A program made the position numbers and the translations under genes. Under the pieces are notes generated by a model. The model was not told where the DNA came from. It worked only from the letters and a program-made list of their open reading frames with translations, and searched no databases. Shown in pieces: positions 49,869 through 61,506 of a stretch of 64,000 nt of DNA (within the stretch, counting starts at the first letter, position 1; each line of letters opens with the position of its first letter). Source of the stretch: Isochrysis galbana (lineage: Eukaryota; Haptophyta; Isochrysidales; Isochrysidaceae); the NCBI GenBank assembly GCA_018136815.1, contig CM030931.1, positions 6,488,273 to 6,552,272 on the forward strand, given 5' to 3'.

Positions 49869-50189
49869 GCAGACCCCCGGCTCCCATTCTAACCCCCCAC
49901 AAGTTAAAATGAGGGAAAACCCATTGAGGCGGACCGGTCGACGCCGGCCGACTCTCCGGGAAAAAGCACCGGGGGGGGGGGGAGGAACTCTCTAAACCAA
50001 GAAGAACGGCCCTTACCAGCTCGCGCCGTGAGCGGTCCTCGAGAAATAAATGACTGCGACTCGAGTAGTCTGCGCCACCTGGGACTCTCCTCGCCATTGA
50101 GCCACTCCCTTCTCGTCTCCCTCCTGTCGCCAGCCGCCCCTCACCCGTTTGCTAACGCAAACGGGGCCCGTTTCTCACTGCACTCCATC

Positions 50190-50420
50190 GGGGGGGGTGC
50201 AAAACCCCCCCTCTCCCTCTCTCCACTCTCACCCATCGTTGTCCCTGCGGCGCGTCGCCATGCGGCGCGCCCTGGCCTGCTCTCAGGGGTCCTTTGGGGG
50301 CTCCCAGGGGGCCAGCAAGGGCAGCTCAGGGGGCAGTGGAGGCTGGGGCTCAGCCCCTGGCCCCCCCTGCCTCTCCCACGCTCGCCTCGCTGGCCATGGG
50401 AGCCGCCAGAAGTCCCCTGT
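50190..50420. repeat. Diverged S1-related segment
   Basis: A GGGGGGGGTGCAAAACCCCC hairpin and CTCTCCACTC block like the S1 start is followed by a segment whose reverse complement resembles the S1 middle (AGGGAGAGGCAGGGG.., CCCAGCCTCC, GCCCCCTGAGCTG). It appears rearranged. Confidence 0.45.
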
Positions 50421-50462
50421 ATGCCTGGCGACCAGGGACAGGGGGGGAGTCAGCTCGAGGGC

Positions 50463-50548
50463 AGGCCCAACGCGGGCGTGGGAGTGCAGCTCGCGGCCCG
50501 CGCCCACGAAGGGTCTGGGCAGGAATGATGAGTGCCCTGCCCCTGTGT
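50463..50548 (+). repeat. Dispersed repeat D, copy 2
   Basis: See 46400-46486. Almost no differences over 86 bp. 50549-50960 shows no gene. Confidence 0.8.
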
Positions 50549-50961
50549 CGAACACGCGATGACTACTGGCTCGTAGGCAGAGGGCCGTTCGATCGAGCCG
50601 GCAGCTGATGCGGCCGTGAAAGAGTCGTTGGTTGTTGCTTGCGGGAATATGTCTGAGAGGTCATAGTAGAAGTCGGGTCTGACAGTGCCTGCCATCGAGT
50701 GCTAGGGACGAAGAGGGAGACGAAGGTTCGGAGGCTCGCAACGCGCGGCGTTGGAGGGTAGGGCCGAGGCTAGCTAGTGAGCTAGTGGAAGAGAGAGAGT
50801 GAGAATGAGAGATTCTTAGGTCCAAGGTAGACACGAGGGACTACAACGCAGAGACCCAAAAAAAGGTTCCGACACACGGACACACACGAACTAAACCAAA
50901 CAGGGCGAAAACTAACCACACCTAGGACGGACTGCCAAGCGTCGGTACCAAGGCAACTTAT

Positions 50962-51077
50962 CGGCGCGGCGGGGGGGGAAGGGCCGGGAGAGAGGGGGTG
51001 TAGAAAGTTCTGCTGCGTGAGTAGAAAGTAGAGGGTCCACGGCCGCGTGTGCGGTGAGACTATTAAGAAGTTAATTA
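50962..51077 (+). mobile_element. SINE-like element S1, 3' end cut by the assembly gap
   Basis: GGGAAGGGCCGGGAGAG, GTGTAGAAAGTTC and GGTCCACGGCCGCGTGTGCGGTGAG, then TTAATTA, match the last ~115 bp of S1 copy B. Confidence 0.75.
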
Positions 51078-51177
51078 NNNNNNNNNNNNNNNNNNNNNNN
51101 NNNNNNNNNNNNNNNNNNNNNNNNNNNNNNNNNNNNNNNNNNNNNNNNNNNNNNNNNNNNNNNNNNNNNNNNNNNNN
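51078..51177. other. Assembly gap (100 N)
   Basis: Exactly 100 Ns, a conventional placeholder of unknown true length. It begins exactly where an S1 tail would be expected. Confidence 0.99.
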
Positions 51178-51474
51178 ACCATGTGTGATGAAGAGTGTGG
51201 GAATATGTGGGCGGTGCTCGCGTGGAATCACCGAATGACCGTCTCTCAGCGAAAATCGAGTTCAAGTTTGATCACAAAGCTCGAGGGAAGGTCGGGAGGG
51301 GGCTTGGCCAGCGGGCATTGCACTGCGGAGCTGAAAACTCGAGCACACCCCGTTGCATTTGCCAAAGTATTTAAAGGCCCTTTTAATATTCTCGCCTCGC
51401 GCGTGGCTGTGGCCCTCTACCTTGTAGCCACGCACTTAATCCTTTCTTTCCCCTCGTAAATCTCATGATTGGTC

Positions 51475-51620
51475 GCCATGGAGGGGGGCCTCGCGCCCCT
51501 CCCCACTCCCCACTCTCTCGACTCCCTCATGGGGGGGCGAGAACCATCCACCCCCCTGCGTCGCTTTTTGGCATGCAGGGGGGACTCACAACTAAGTGTA
51601 TACTTGGTTGCGATGGAGCG
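51475..51620 (+). repeat. G/C hairpin module plus S1-start motif
   Basis: GGAGGGGGGCCTCGCGCCCC, a second ATGGGGGGGCGAG block and then AACTAAGTGTATACTTGGTTG, the first 20 bases of S1. 51180-51474 shows no supported gene. Confidence 0.45.
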
Positions 51621-51744
51621 CGCCGGCGCGACTCGGACAAGAAGCTTTCATTTGTCCCCCTCCCCATCCCTGCTAGTAGAGCTGCCTAACTTTTACTTTG
51701 GGGCCCAACGTTCAGCTAGCGTTCGACTAAAAACTCAAACTGTT

Positions 51745-52150
51745 GCGGGTAAAGGGGGGCCTTGTACACTTCCTCTTCGTACGTTCCCTTTTTTAGGTTT
51801 TCCCGCGAGACTCCCTCTCTCCCTCTCCGTCGCCGCGCCCCAATTTCCCATTTCCCTCTCCCTCGCATCTCGCATCGTCCCAATCGGCCTGTCTCCCCTC
51901 TCCCCGGCCCCCCCCGCGGAAGCCCTCTCCTCCCTCTCCCTTCCCGTCTTTTCCACGAGTGCTTCCTTGAGTTTCCGGCCACCTTGTGTCGATTTCTTTC
52001 CCGCGCGTTCCCCTTCCCCCCCCCCGCGCGTGGTACTGTTCTCGGTGTCCCGCTTACGCTCTGCGCCACCGCTCGAGCGCCAAGCGCTCTCCGTGCCCCA
52101 CCTGTCTGCTCCTCGTCCCCGTCCCTCTGCCACAGTGCTCCGCCATGGCT
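51745..52150 (+). repeat. Dispersed repeat R1, copy 2
   Basis: It aligns over about 400 bp with the reverse complement of 1-530 and with 62500-62880. It runs into an ATG (52145) followed by a very short Ala/Ser frame. A leader of an LTR element is likely, and it is a broken, old copy. Confidence 0.65.
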
Positions 52151-52177
52151 GAGAGCGCGCCCACGTCATTGGCCTGA

Positions 52178-52262
52178 CGAATTGGGATGACCCATGGGGT
52201 CTGAGGGCAATGAGGAGGGAGGCATGCCGGCGGCAGGCGCGCGCGGCGGAGGGGGGCTTCCC
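52178..52262 (+). repeat. Dispersed repeat F, copy 1
   Basis: GACGAATTGGGATG, GGGCAATGAGGAGGGAGGC and ATGCCGGCGGCAGGCGCG recur, reverse complemented, at 57985-58052. A short R3-like end (GGCAGTAAGGAGTTAA) follows at 52675-52710, just upstream of the next gene. Confidence 0.65.
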
Positions 52263-52791
52263 CACCCGCGCTGCATGTGTCCTGCGTGACAGAGACTGTT
52301 GGACCCGGTGCAGTGATTTAGGCCCGATGGTTGCTCCGCGGAGCGTAGTCGGTGGCAGTGAAAATGAATTTTGTTCAACAACGAATTCGTTGTTGGCCCA
52401 ATTTCCAACCTTGTGTTGGGTGAAGAGGCTCGGTGAGCGTGCGCTGAGGCGCACGCGAGAAGGGACTGGTCCCCTCTCGGCGGGGGTACCATGTTTGGCC
52501 CCACCCTTATGGGGCCCAGTGATAGTCAGCAACATTGTGTAGATCATAGGCATGAACATAGCGCTAGCGCAACGGCGAGAACCCGTGTCCCGTCAACACC
52601 CCACGTTGCCACTATGGGAGTAGAACCTACACATATACAAAAGAACTCACATGACACTTGAGTCCACACAAGTGCCGATTTCGGCGCTTCGACGCGGCAG
52701 TAAGGAGTTAAGGTGATTATTTGGGGGGGGGGGCCGTCCTGATTTTTCGCAGGAGACGAGAGACGAGGTGTGAAGGCCTCGGCCCAACGGA

Positions 52792-54517
52792 ATGTCCGTC
52801 TCGTCGCCGCGCGTCTTCAACCGCTCGTTGGGGACGCGCTCGTCGTTCACTGACGCGCTCGGCACGCGGCACGACACGGTGGAGGGCCGGCTCGCGTGGG
52901 CCAACTTCAGCTTCCTTCCGTGGCTGCTCCAACCGGAGCTAGCGGCGCGGCTGCTCTCGCATGCAGAGTCGCTCGATCTTGACATGCGGCCCGACTCGGT
53001 GGACGGCCTTCCCGCGTACGAGCTGTACGTGATGCGGGACGCAGAAGTGACCCAGCCCGAGCTGCACCACATGATGCGCGAAAGCCTCGCGCGGCTGACC
53101 GACTGGGCCAACACGAAATCACCCATCTGTCGAGCGCCTCGCCGGTGCACTCCATGCACGAGCCTCTTGCGGCGTTACAGTCCCGAAGACCGCGATTCCC
53201 ACCCTGAGCACGTGGATGGCCATGCGGCAGTCACCGCGGTCACGGCACTGAGTGAAGAAGAAGCGTGCGCTTTGCCTCGCCACTCCCGCCCCAGCACTGC
53301 TGTGACCGCAGGGCGCTGAGAGAAGCAGATCTCATTGTGCATCAGGTTTGGAGGGGAAGCGCTTACGCTTGGCTCGTGACTCGCTGTGCTTCAGGTATGA
53401 TGGGGGTTTACTCATTTCCGACCTTCGATCGCGCGTGTGGTTACAACTCTCACGCGGGGAGGCCGTCATGCACGCGAGCGATCTGTGGCATGCCGTTTCA
53501 GTGCCGCGTGGCGAGCGTTGGTCTTGGGTCGTCTGGTTTCGCACCTGCGCAAGATGCTCGATGGCAGACTCCGCTGACTGGTACCGCGGACGAGCCGAAG
53601 GGGGAAGCGATCCTATCGCCATGTTCTTACACGCACGACAGCTGGCTCCTTCTGGGGCGCGGGCGAGCCGGGCCGGCGCTGCTGCTCAAACAGAGGCCGC
53701 GCGCTGGTTGCGCGCATCCGCGGATATGGGTTTTGGTCCGGCCGCACATCAGTTGGGCCTCGCTTATGCCTCAGGTGAGGGTGTTCCCGTCGATCTACAA
53801 GCAGCGGCACGATGGATGGCCTATGCCGCTGGGATTGGAAGATTGCTTTCGGGCTCATTCATGCCTCTGGATTCGATCAAGCATGCCGACGGCGCGAGTG
53901 TAGACCAGGAAGGAGAGGCGGAAAACTTAATGCGGTACTTTCGAGCAGATGCCGGCTCGGCGCACGAGTCGCGGTTGCGACAACCAGAGACGGGACTCAT
54001 CACGCCTAGCAAGGGATTTGAAGCCAATGCACAAATAGCTGGCGGCCCGACGGCGCGCTCGCGCGCCGGCGTCGACTTAGCCCGGTTGTTGTTGCGCGCG
54101 ATCGAGATGGGATGGCCAAATCCAATGGATGGCGCGCTGAGGATGCCTGCTAGGTCTTGGTCCCTTCTTGATAGGCTTGCTCAACTCTCAGAAAGACGAG
54201 GGTCATTCGAGCGAGCCGAATCACCTTCCACCGACAGACACGTTTTGAGCTCATGCGGGTATGTTGTGGCAGCTAGTCCAGAGGCGGGGCGTGCTGGCTC
54301 TTCTTGTAAGACACAAACCCCGTCAGGAGATGGTCCTTATCCCGCGCACAAGCACGATGACATCGCCTCTCAACAGGAGACGTGCAAATCGATGGGCACC
54401 TACCAACTTGCCCTGGCGCTCTTGCGACGCGCAGCCGCGGAGGGCCATCTCAGAGCAAAGCGCATGCTCGACGAGGCCATGGAGACTATCCCCTCTTGTG
54501 AAGACGCATGGCCATAA
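52792..54517 (+). CDS. 2-oxoglutarate/Fe(II) oxygenase fused to a Sel1-type repeat, 2 exons, 543 aa
   Basis: Exons 52792-53251 and 53346-54517 (94-bp GT-AG intron, phase 1). Residues ~25-225 resemble prolyl-4-hydroxylase-type oxygenases. The iron ligands are HVD (His140, Asp142) and the distal His202 in SDLWHAVSVPRGERWSWVVWF, with a downstream Arg (~208-211) for 2-oxoglutarate. The distal half is reached only by splicing, which supports the model. The enzyme would hydroxylate a protein or small substrate. After it, residues ~255-310 contain a Sel1-type repeat (AARWLRASADMGFGPAAHQL, then GLAYASGEGVPVD), with a weaker one near the C-terminus (ALALLRRAAAEGHLRAKRML). Between them is low-complexity sequence. 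There is no signal peptide, so cytosol or nucleus is likely. Confidence 0.8.
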
Positions 54518-55054
54518 CGGTAGGTGGATCCACAAAACTTTTGTCTCCGGTCACGGCGTGCGTCGTAGACTCAGCTTTTCACGCGAGCAGAAGAGTCTCA
54601 CCGCCCCACACGATTAATGTGGCTGTAGTGGATGATTATGGATGCTGCATGCTGCATCTCACGGTATTTTATCCCCACCTGGGCCTTGGGTTTGATGACA
54701 CACTTTGAGGCTGGTTGGGGGGCGGTTCTGGGCGGGACGCACTGTTGGGCGGCGGGGCCGGCGACGCAAGGTTTGCTATTGTCGTTGGCTAGCACCCCTG
54801 GAGCGGCGGAGGAGCGGTGTTCCGCTCACCGAGGACGAGGCGGCAAAGGGCCTCCAGCTCTTGGGGGCCAAACACCCCCGCGCCGCACTCCAGCCAGAGA
54901 AATACTATACCTACTTGCATGGAGGTATATATTCACCGATTTCTATAAAATACATTACGACAACATCAAATTCAATAGCGAACACGTAATAAGAAGAACG
55001 ATCGAGCGATTCACCGTGCTCTGCAAAGCGGCGCACTTCGGCAACTCCGCTGAC
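54518..55054. other. Stretch before S1 copy B, probably old mobile-element sequence
   Basis: From about 54800 the composition turns coding-like (VPLTEDEAAKGLQLLGAKHP), then AT-richer near 54900-55050, but I recognise no domain. It forms the left flank of the S1 insertion. Confidence 0.3.
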
Positions 55055-55072
55055 TCGTCCAGAAGAGCCCAA

Positions 55073-55820
55073 CTAAGTTTATACTTGGTTGACCCATGGG
55101 GGGGCACGAGCCCCCCCCTCTCTCCACTCCTCCCCTGCCATGGGGGAGGAACCACCCATCCTCCTGGCACGCCTGATGGCTTGCCAGGAGGCCACTGCCC
55201 TACTGACCCACTCCCTTCCCCACAGGCACGCCTGGTTCGCTCGTCCTGGCCCCTCGTGGCCAGCCCATTGCTCCAACCCCCCCTCCCCCCCTGGTCGACA
55301 GGCAGACAGGTGCAGATTGGGGGCCCCAGAGGCTCAGGAGCGCCAGCGAGGGAGAGGCAGGGGAGACCAGGGCCCAGTCCCAGCCTCCTCTGCCCCCAGA
55401 GCTGGCCTCCAGGAGCCTCCAGGGGTCGCCAGCAGGCAGTTGCAGGCCTGCCGCAGGCGCGCCATCGCGCGTGCCGCAGGAGAGGGGAGAGAGAGCGCGG
55501 AGAAGGGGGTGGGCGGAGCGAGAGCTCCGCTCACCGAAAAATAGGTAAGTCCCGCACCTGTTTACAGGATAAGTCGGGGCCGAGACCGCCGCCCACTCGG
55601 AGACACAGGAGGAAGGGGGGGAATGATCACCGGGGGGGGCGCGGGCCACCGGACCATATCTAAGCCCTTCACCCTATCCCCCTAGTAGTGCACGGGGGGA
55701 GTCGCCTTATGGCGGGGGAGAAGGGCCGGGGAAGTGGGGGTGTAGAAAGTTTCCTACGTGAGTAGAAAGTAGAGGGTCCACGGCCGCGTGTGCGGTGAGA
55801 CTATTAAAAGGTTTAATTAA
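55073..55820 (+). mobile_element. SINE-like element S1, full copy B
   Basis: 748 bp, matching 14783-15541 along its length. It is flanked by TCGTCCAGAAGAGCCCAA at 55055-55072 and 55821-55838 (18 bp, perfect) and ends GGTTTAATTAA. The duplication gives near-exact boundaries. The long frame 54632-55663 that runs through it is compositional. Confidence 0.85.
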
Positions 55821-56164
55821 TCGTCCAGAAGAGCCCAAGCAGATATGGGCCGACAACCCAAGAAACGCATCGACACTAACGACTTCCGCCCACTATTCGA
55901 AAGCGTAGACAACGAAGAACTAGCACCGAGCCCCAAACTAACAAAATTAGCAAAAAAAACTGCTGGGAATAGAGCATGTCATCAAGCAAAAAAATAGAGC
56001 ACACAGTACACAAACGAACAAGCATAAAACCCGGGCGCGCGAGCGATGAATGGAGCGCCCTACGACCGAGGACTCCCCTGGGGGAAGCTGCAAGGCTGGG
56101 CCCCCACGCCCCCACACCGCGATGTACCAGCGCACGCAGCCATCCGACCACAAACAACCACAAC

Positions 56165-56345
56165 CCAATAGGCCTGCCCCACTGCCCAACCCCCCTTTCC
56201 CAACGCTAGGCCCAAAGTAGTGTACACGGGCCGACCCCCCGAAACCAAACAAAAAGGAATGAGGGGGGAAGCGGGAAGGCGAGTTAAAGAGGTGGGGGCG
56301 AGGGCGATGTCGAGCGGAAATCCGGTTAAGGAGAGAGTAAGTAGT
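56165..56345 (+). mobile_element. Probable LINE 3' tail relic, second copy
   Basis: It shares its layout and several blocks with 33600-33850 (GGGCCGACCCCCCGAAACC, AAAAAGGAATGAGGGGGGAAG). 55839-56164 is undecided: coding-like at first, then low-complexity. Confidence 0.35.
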
Positions 56346-57002
56346 AGCAGTAGCGTAGCGGACATCTTCAATCTTCAAGATATTTTTTCCGTATCTGTCT
56401 AACCGTCCGGACGGGTGTGGCTGCCCTTTCGTTTAGCTGTTTCGTCTTTGCTCCTCCCTTGTGTGGTTTTGTCTCGCTCATTGCTCTCTCGCAGGGAAGC
56501 TCGATTCTAGCAGGGGGGTGTCGCATTCGCGATCGACCTCGTCCGCGGCCTTTGACTTTACTCGTTAGTCGTTCTTTACTCGATAGGCGTTATACGCGCC
56601 GCTCGTCACTCGTAACTCATCACTCGCTCCTTGCTTGTTTGCGCTTCCTTGTGGCCCGTGCGTCCTGATTCCCAGGCCTGGTCCTTTGCGATCGCCTGGG
56701 TCCCTCCTTGCCGCGGTTTTCCCCCGCGCTCGTACTCGTTTTTGTCGCAGGTGTTCGCCGTCGTGGGTTTTCCCCCAACGGTTAGCCTACCCCCCCCCCG
56801 CGCCCTTGTTGTCATCAGTGCACGGGAGGTCTTGTAGATTCCCTCCTTAAATCTACTAACTCTCCCCTCGTAACTGTAACTGTCGATCGCATCGGCCCCT
56901 CCGTCGTACCGTCGCTCCCTTCCCGCCGCCCCGTCGCTCTCCTGTCGGCTTCTCTTCCTTGTTTTTCCATTCCCCGTGTTTCTCCGTTTGAGTAGGCCCA
57001 GG

Positions 57003-57095
57003 CGGAAATATTTAGGATATTTCGCGGGATATTTGGGCGAATATGGCCCAAAAAATATTTCGCATATTTTGCGGAATATTTGGGCTGCTCAAGCA
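57003..57095 (+). repeat. ATATTTGGGC module, copy 2
   Basis: Words GGATATTTCGCGGGATATTT, GGGCGAATATGGCCC, AAATATTTCGCATATTTTGC and GGAATATTTGGGC follow one another. CAAAAACAAAAC follows soon after, as in copy 3. Confidence 0.6.
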
Positions 57096-57984
57096 ACGAG
57101 ATCAAAAACAAAACCCCCTTTTCAACAAGAAAATCGATTAGAAAGGCATGGCCGGCGGCACTAGGCGCGAAAGCGCGAAAAATAAAGATACAGTGCGAGC
57201 ATGGTTAGTTCAACTCTCAATACTCTTCGTCGTTCGGCATTTATCGTTATAATTCTTTGTTTTCTCTCGTTCTCGCGGTCAAAAGCTTCGCGTGGACGCA
57301 TGGGATCTTGGGTTGTGGAGCGTCCTCTCTCTTTCTCTCGAAGAGATGGGAAGTTTCCCTACCTTTCTTCCTCCCAGGCGCCTCGCAAATAGGTTTAATT
57401 TGCTATCTTCCCTGCGTTTCTTTATCTGCTTCTGGGGGCAATCAGGTTTAATTTGCGACCTGTTCGTATCTCCCCCTTAGGCCCATCGCACTTGCCTTTC
57501 GTCTTATTCGATAGGTCTCTTGGAATCCTGCGCGGCGGGATTGCCCCTCGTTTCCGTTATGGTGCGATTCCCCTTCCAGACGAGATCGCCGACAGACGAC
57601 AGATCGCCCTTTGATCGTTGTCCGTCGTCGTCTGAACGGAGTGTTTGGCTTTGATTTCAGTCGAGTTACGTGAGAAAGTCGTGGGGTGAGAGTCGGAGTG
57701 TTTTCCTGGGTGTCTGTGTCCGTCGTCCTGTCGTCAGTCGTCATCCGTCGCTCTCGTTCTCGTCCTCTCGCTCTCGTCTAACGCTCATACCCTACAGTCT
57801 CTCCTCTCCTCGCCAGCCCCTGCCATCACAGCAGCCCTCCTCTCACTCGCCCTCGCCTCTCGCCGCTCGCTCGATGTCGCTCTCGCCGCTGTCCTCGCCG
57901 TCGCCCAAGCCCGCTTGCCCGCTTTCCTCTGCTGACAGGCTTCGACGGGCTTCAGCCCGTCAGCACCTCCGAAGTCGTCTCCTC

Positions 57985-58052
57985 CGCCGCGCCTGCCGCC
58001 GGCATGCCTCCTTCCTCATTGCCCTTAGGCCCTATGGGCCATTCCAATTCGT
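57985..58052 (-). repeat. Dispersed repeat F, copy 2
   Basis: Reverse complement of 52178-52262 with few differences. It lies just inside the right terminus of the 56519-58092 relic. Confidence 0.65.
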
Positions 58053-58679
58053 CATGGAAATCGCATCATCTACGATGAATGCGACAGTTTTCACCATGTT
58101 TATGTTTCAAACGCCCTCCCTAGTCCCTAGCAGCTAGCAGCATGCCGTGTTTGCGAGATTCCCGTGTCTTCTAGAAAAGCCAAAAACAGGCCGTTTTCGT
58201 TGTGTTTGAAGGCCCCCCTTGCCGTGTTTCACATCTAGGTGAAGGAATTCAAATTCAGAAGAAATTCAGCTGATATCATTGCCGGTGCTTGTACCTTTGC
58301 TGCAAATCTAAATAATACGACAAAACGGTCATCGTGAAGATAATATTGGGCCTCTCGCGGCTCGCGGCTCAGGTGACAACGTTGGTGCGCTGTGTGGTGC
58401 CGGGTATTCCTACCAGATCGAATCCCATAGAAGTAAGGCTGGTTTCTACGCGATTTTTTCCTTTGGATGTAGAAAGTAAAGGGGACTGCGTGTATTGTTT
58501 TCTCCCCGCTCCAAGCTGCTGACAACTGATATCAGTTATCAGCTCGAGGTGAACTGATACTGATGTAAAATATTGATATCAGTACTGATGCGACCTCACT
58601 GGGAAAAGCGTTGATGTCCCAGCCGGGCGGTGAGGGGGGCCGCCCATTTTGACCGTTGGCCCGTAGTAGAACAGAGGTT

Positions 58680-58721
58680 TGACGGAGAAAGGAGAGAAAG
58701 GGAAGAGCCATGGGCGAGACA

Positions 58722-58752
<31 letters not shown>

Positions 58753-58905
58753 CAGAGACAGAGCGGGGGGGGGAGAGCCAAGAGGCAAGCTGAGAAGAAG
58801 TGGAGAATGGGAGAGGGAGGCGAGCGGAGAGAGAGAGAGAGGGAGGGAGAGGGAGAGAGAGAGAGGGAGAGGGAGGGAGAGAGAGGGAGGGAGAAGACAG
58901 GGCGG
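58680..58905 (+). repeat. Polypurine (GA-rich) tract
   Basis: GAGAGAGAGACAGAGAGAGA-type low-complexity sequence. Long frames on both strands here are artefacts. 58093-58679 holds no gene. Confidence 0.9.
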
Positions 58906-59049
58906 GGACACCTTCAGCACCTCTCGGGGAGAGGAGGGGGAGAAGCCCTTTCCACTTGAGCCCGAAGACGGCGTTTGCCTCGCCTTCTCTGGTGGTGGAA
59001 GAGGCTCGTGCAGGCGGCGAGTTCACGGCAACGTGGAGCACTCTCGAGG

Positions 59050-61444
59050 ATGTGCTGGTATGCTCCCGACACCCTGGCGGGCCTCGCGTACCAGAAGAAG
59101 TGGGCAAAGCTCCACGTGCTACTCGAGCAGGGCAACGGCGACGTGCACAGTCGCTATGTGCGCCCTCCCTGATGGGCCAGCTACCTCCCCCCTACACACC
59201 GTAGAGACGACAGCAGCCCCAGGACGCACGCTCTCAAACACAAATATGCACACACATCCTCGCTACGCCCCGCGATCCTGGGAGAGCAGGCGTATAAAGG
59301 CCGCGAGGGCGTCACATCGGATACACGCGCTAGCGACCACCACATCCATTCGGAAGGACCACAGGAATCCTGTACGGTTCCTCCATGGACCGGTGAATTG
59401 GGTGGTAAGTCACATCACAAGTACCACAAAGGAAGCTTCAGCTCCAACACTCTCTCGAGACGCCGTCACACACAGAGAATGGCTACACCGCCCTGAACTG
59501 GTTGGCATGGAATCGCCGCACTGCGATTGTCGAAGCTATCGTCGTGAAGGGCGCGGGCGTCTATGCGAAGCGCTACGTCCTCCTCCCTCGCGCGGCCCGT
59601 CCAGCCAGGGACCGCCCACGCTCCCCTCTCCGCATTCTCCTCTCTCCTCTTACTGCCTCGCTCCCCTCCGCACTCTCGCTCAGCTTCCCTGCCATCCCTC
59701 TTGGCTCCTCTTTCTGATTCCCTCCCCCCGACGCGTTCCATCTTCCCCTTGACACTCTTGCTTTCCCACTCCCTCGCCGTCCCTTTGCTGCACAAGCAGT
59801 ATGGTAAGACGGCTTTGCACTTCGCGGCACTGTACGGCCACACCGCGATCGTCGAGGCGCTCGTGGCAAAGGGCGCAGACGTCGGCGCCAAGGACAAAGT
59901 GCGCCCCGCCTCGCGCGCGGCCCGTCCAGCCTCGCTCCCCTCTCCGCATCCTCCCTCTGCTCTCACCGCCTCCCTCCCCTCCGCATTCTCGCTCATCTTC
60001 CCTGCCGTCCCTCTTGGCTCCTCTTGCTGATTCCCTCCCCCCAACTCGTTCCCTCTTCCCCCTGACCCTCCCACTCCGTCGCCGCCCCTCCGCTGACGCA
60101 GGACGGCTTGACCGCCTTGCACTTGGCGGCAGTGACGGGCCACACCGCGATCGTCGAGGCGCTCGTCGCAAAGGGCGCGGACGTCGGCGCCAAGGACAAA
60201 GTGCGCCCCCCCTCGTGCGCGGCCCGTCCAGCCTCGCTCCCCTCTCCGCATCCTCCCCTCTGCTATTACCGCCTCCCTTCCCTCCGCATTCTCGCTCATC
60301 TTTCCTGCCGTCCCTCTTGGCTCCTCTTGCTGATTCCCTCCCCCCAACTCGTTCCATCTTCCCCCTGACCCCACCCTCCCACTCCGTCGCCGCCCCTCCG
60401 CTGACGCAGGACGGCTTGACCGCCTTGCACTTGGCGGCAGGGAAGGGCCACACGGCGATCGTCGAGGCGCTCGTCGCAAAGGGCGCGGACGTCCGCGCCG
60501 AGGAAAAAGTGTGCCCCGCCTCGTGCGCGGCCCGTCCAGCCTCGCTCCCCTCTCCGCATCCTCCCCTCTGCTCTCACCGCCTCCCTCCCCTCCGCACTCT
60601 CGCTCATCTTCCCTGCCGTCCTCTTGGCTCCTCTTGCTGAATCCCTCCCCCCAACTCGTTCCCTCTTCCCCCTGACCCCACCCTCCCACTCCGTAACCGC
60701 CCCTCCGCTGACGCAGAACGGCTTGACCGCCTTGCACTCGGCGGCATTGACGGGCCACACGGCGATCGTCGAGGCGCTCGTCGCAAAGGGCGCGGACGTC
60801 CGCGCCACGGCGAGAGCGCCCCGCTTCGTGCGCGGCCCGTCCAGCCTCGCTCCCCTCTCCGCATCCTCCCCTCTGCTCTCACCGCCTCCCTCCCCTCCGC
60901 ATTCTCGCTCATCTTCCCCGCCGTCCCTCTTGGCTTCTCTTGCTGAATTCCTCCCCCCAACTCGTTCCCTCTTCCCCCTGACCCTCCCACTCCGTCGCCG
61001 CTCCTCCGCTGACGCAGGACGGCTTGACCGCCTTGCACATGGCGGCAGCGGAGGGCCACACCGCGTTCGTCGAGGCGCTCGTCGCAAAGGGCGCGGACGT
61101 CCGCGCCACGGCGAGAGCGCCCCGCTTCGTGCGCGGCCCGTCCAGCCTCGCTCCCCTCTCCGCATCCTCCCCTCTGCTCTCACCGCCTCCCTCCCCTCCG
61201 CACTCTCGCTCATCTTCCCTGCCGTCCCTCTTGGCTTCTCTTGCTGATTCCCTCACCCCAACTCGTGATCCCACCCTTCGCTGACGCAGTACGGCATGAC
61301 CGCCTTGCACTTGGCGGTAATGGGGGGCCACACGGCGATCGTCGAGGCGCTCGTCGCAAAGGGCGCGGACGTCCGCGCCACGACAACAGTGCGCCCCGCC
61401 TCACGCGCGGCCTGTCCGGGACACACCCCGTGGCAACCCTTTCA

Positions 61445-61506
<62 letters not shown>

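Larger units (their letters stand above)
56519..58092 (+). mobile_element. LTR-type relic with TGTCGCATTC termini
   Basis: It begins TGTCGCATTCGCGATCG right after CTCGATTCTAGCAGGGGGG, the same polypurine/LTR layout as at 13223, and ends GAATGCGACA at 58092, an inverted 10-bp match to its start. Inside are R2 (reverse complement of 21400-21812), an ATATTTGGGC module, a poly-C run, an ATG at 57873 with a Ser/Pro-rich frame, and repeat F. No partner LTR or target duplication was found. It looks broken, and the right end may belong to a second element. Confidence 0.5.

Noticed and set aside
59466-61331. Long minus-strand frames (430 aa at 59466-60758, 305 aa at 60296-61213) across the ankyrin locus
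   Set aside because: They are antisense to the tandem exon/intron units, are Arg/Gly/Glu-rich by composition and have no domain. The plus strand has clear 33-residue ankyrin exons with splice sites.
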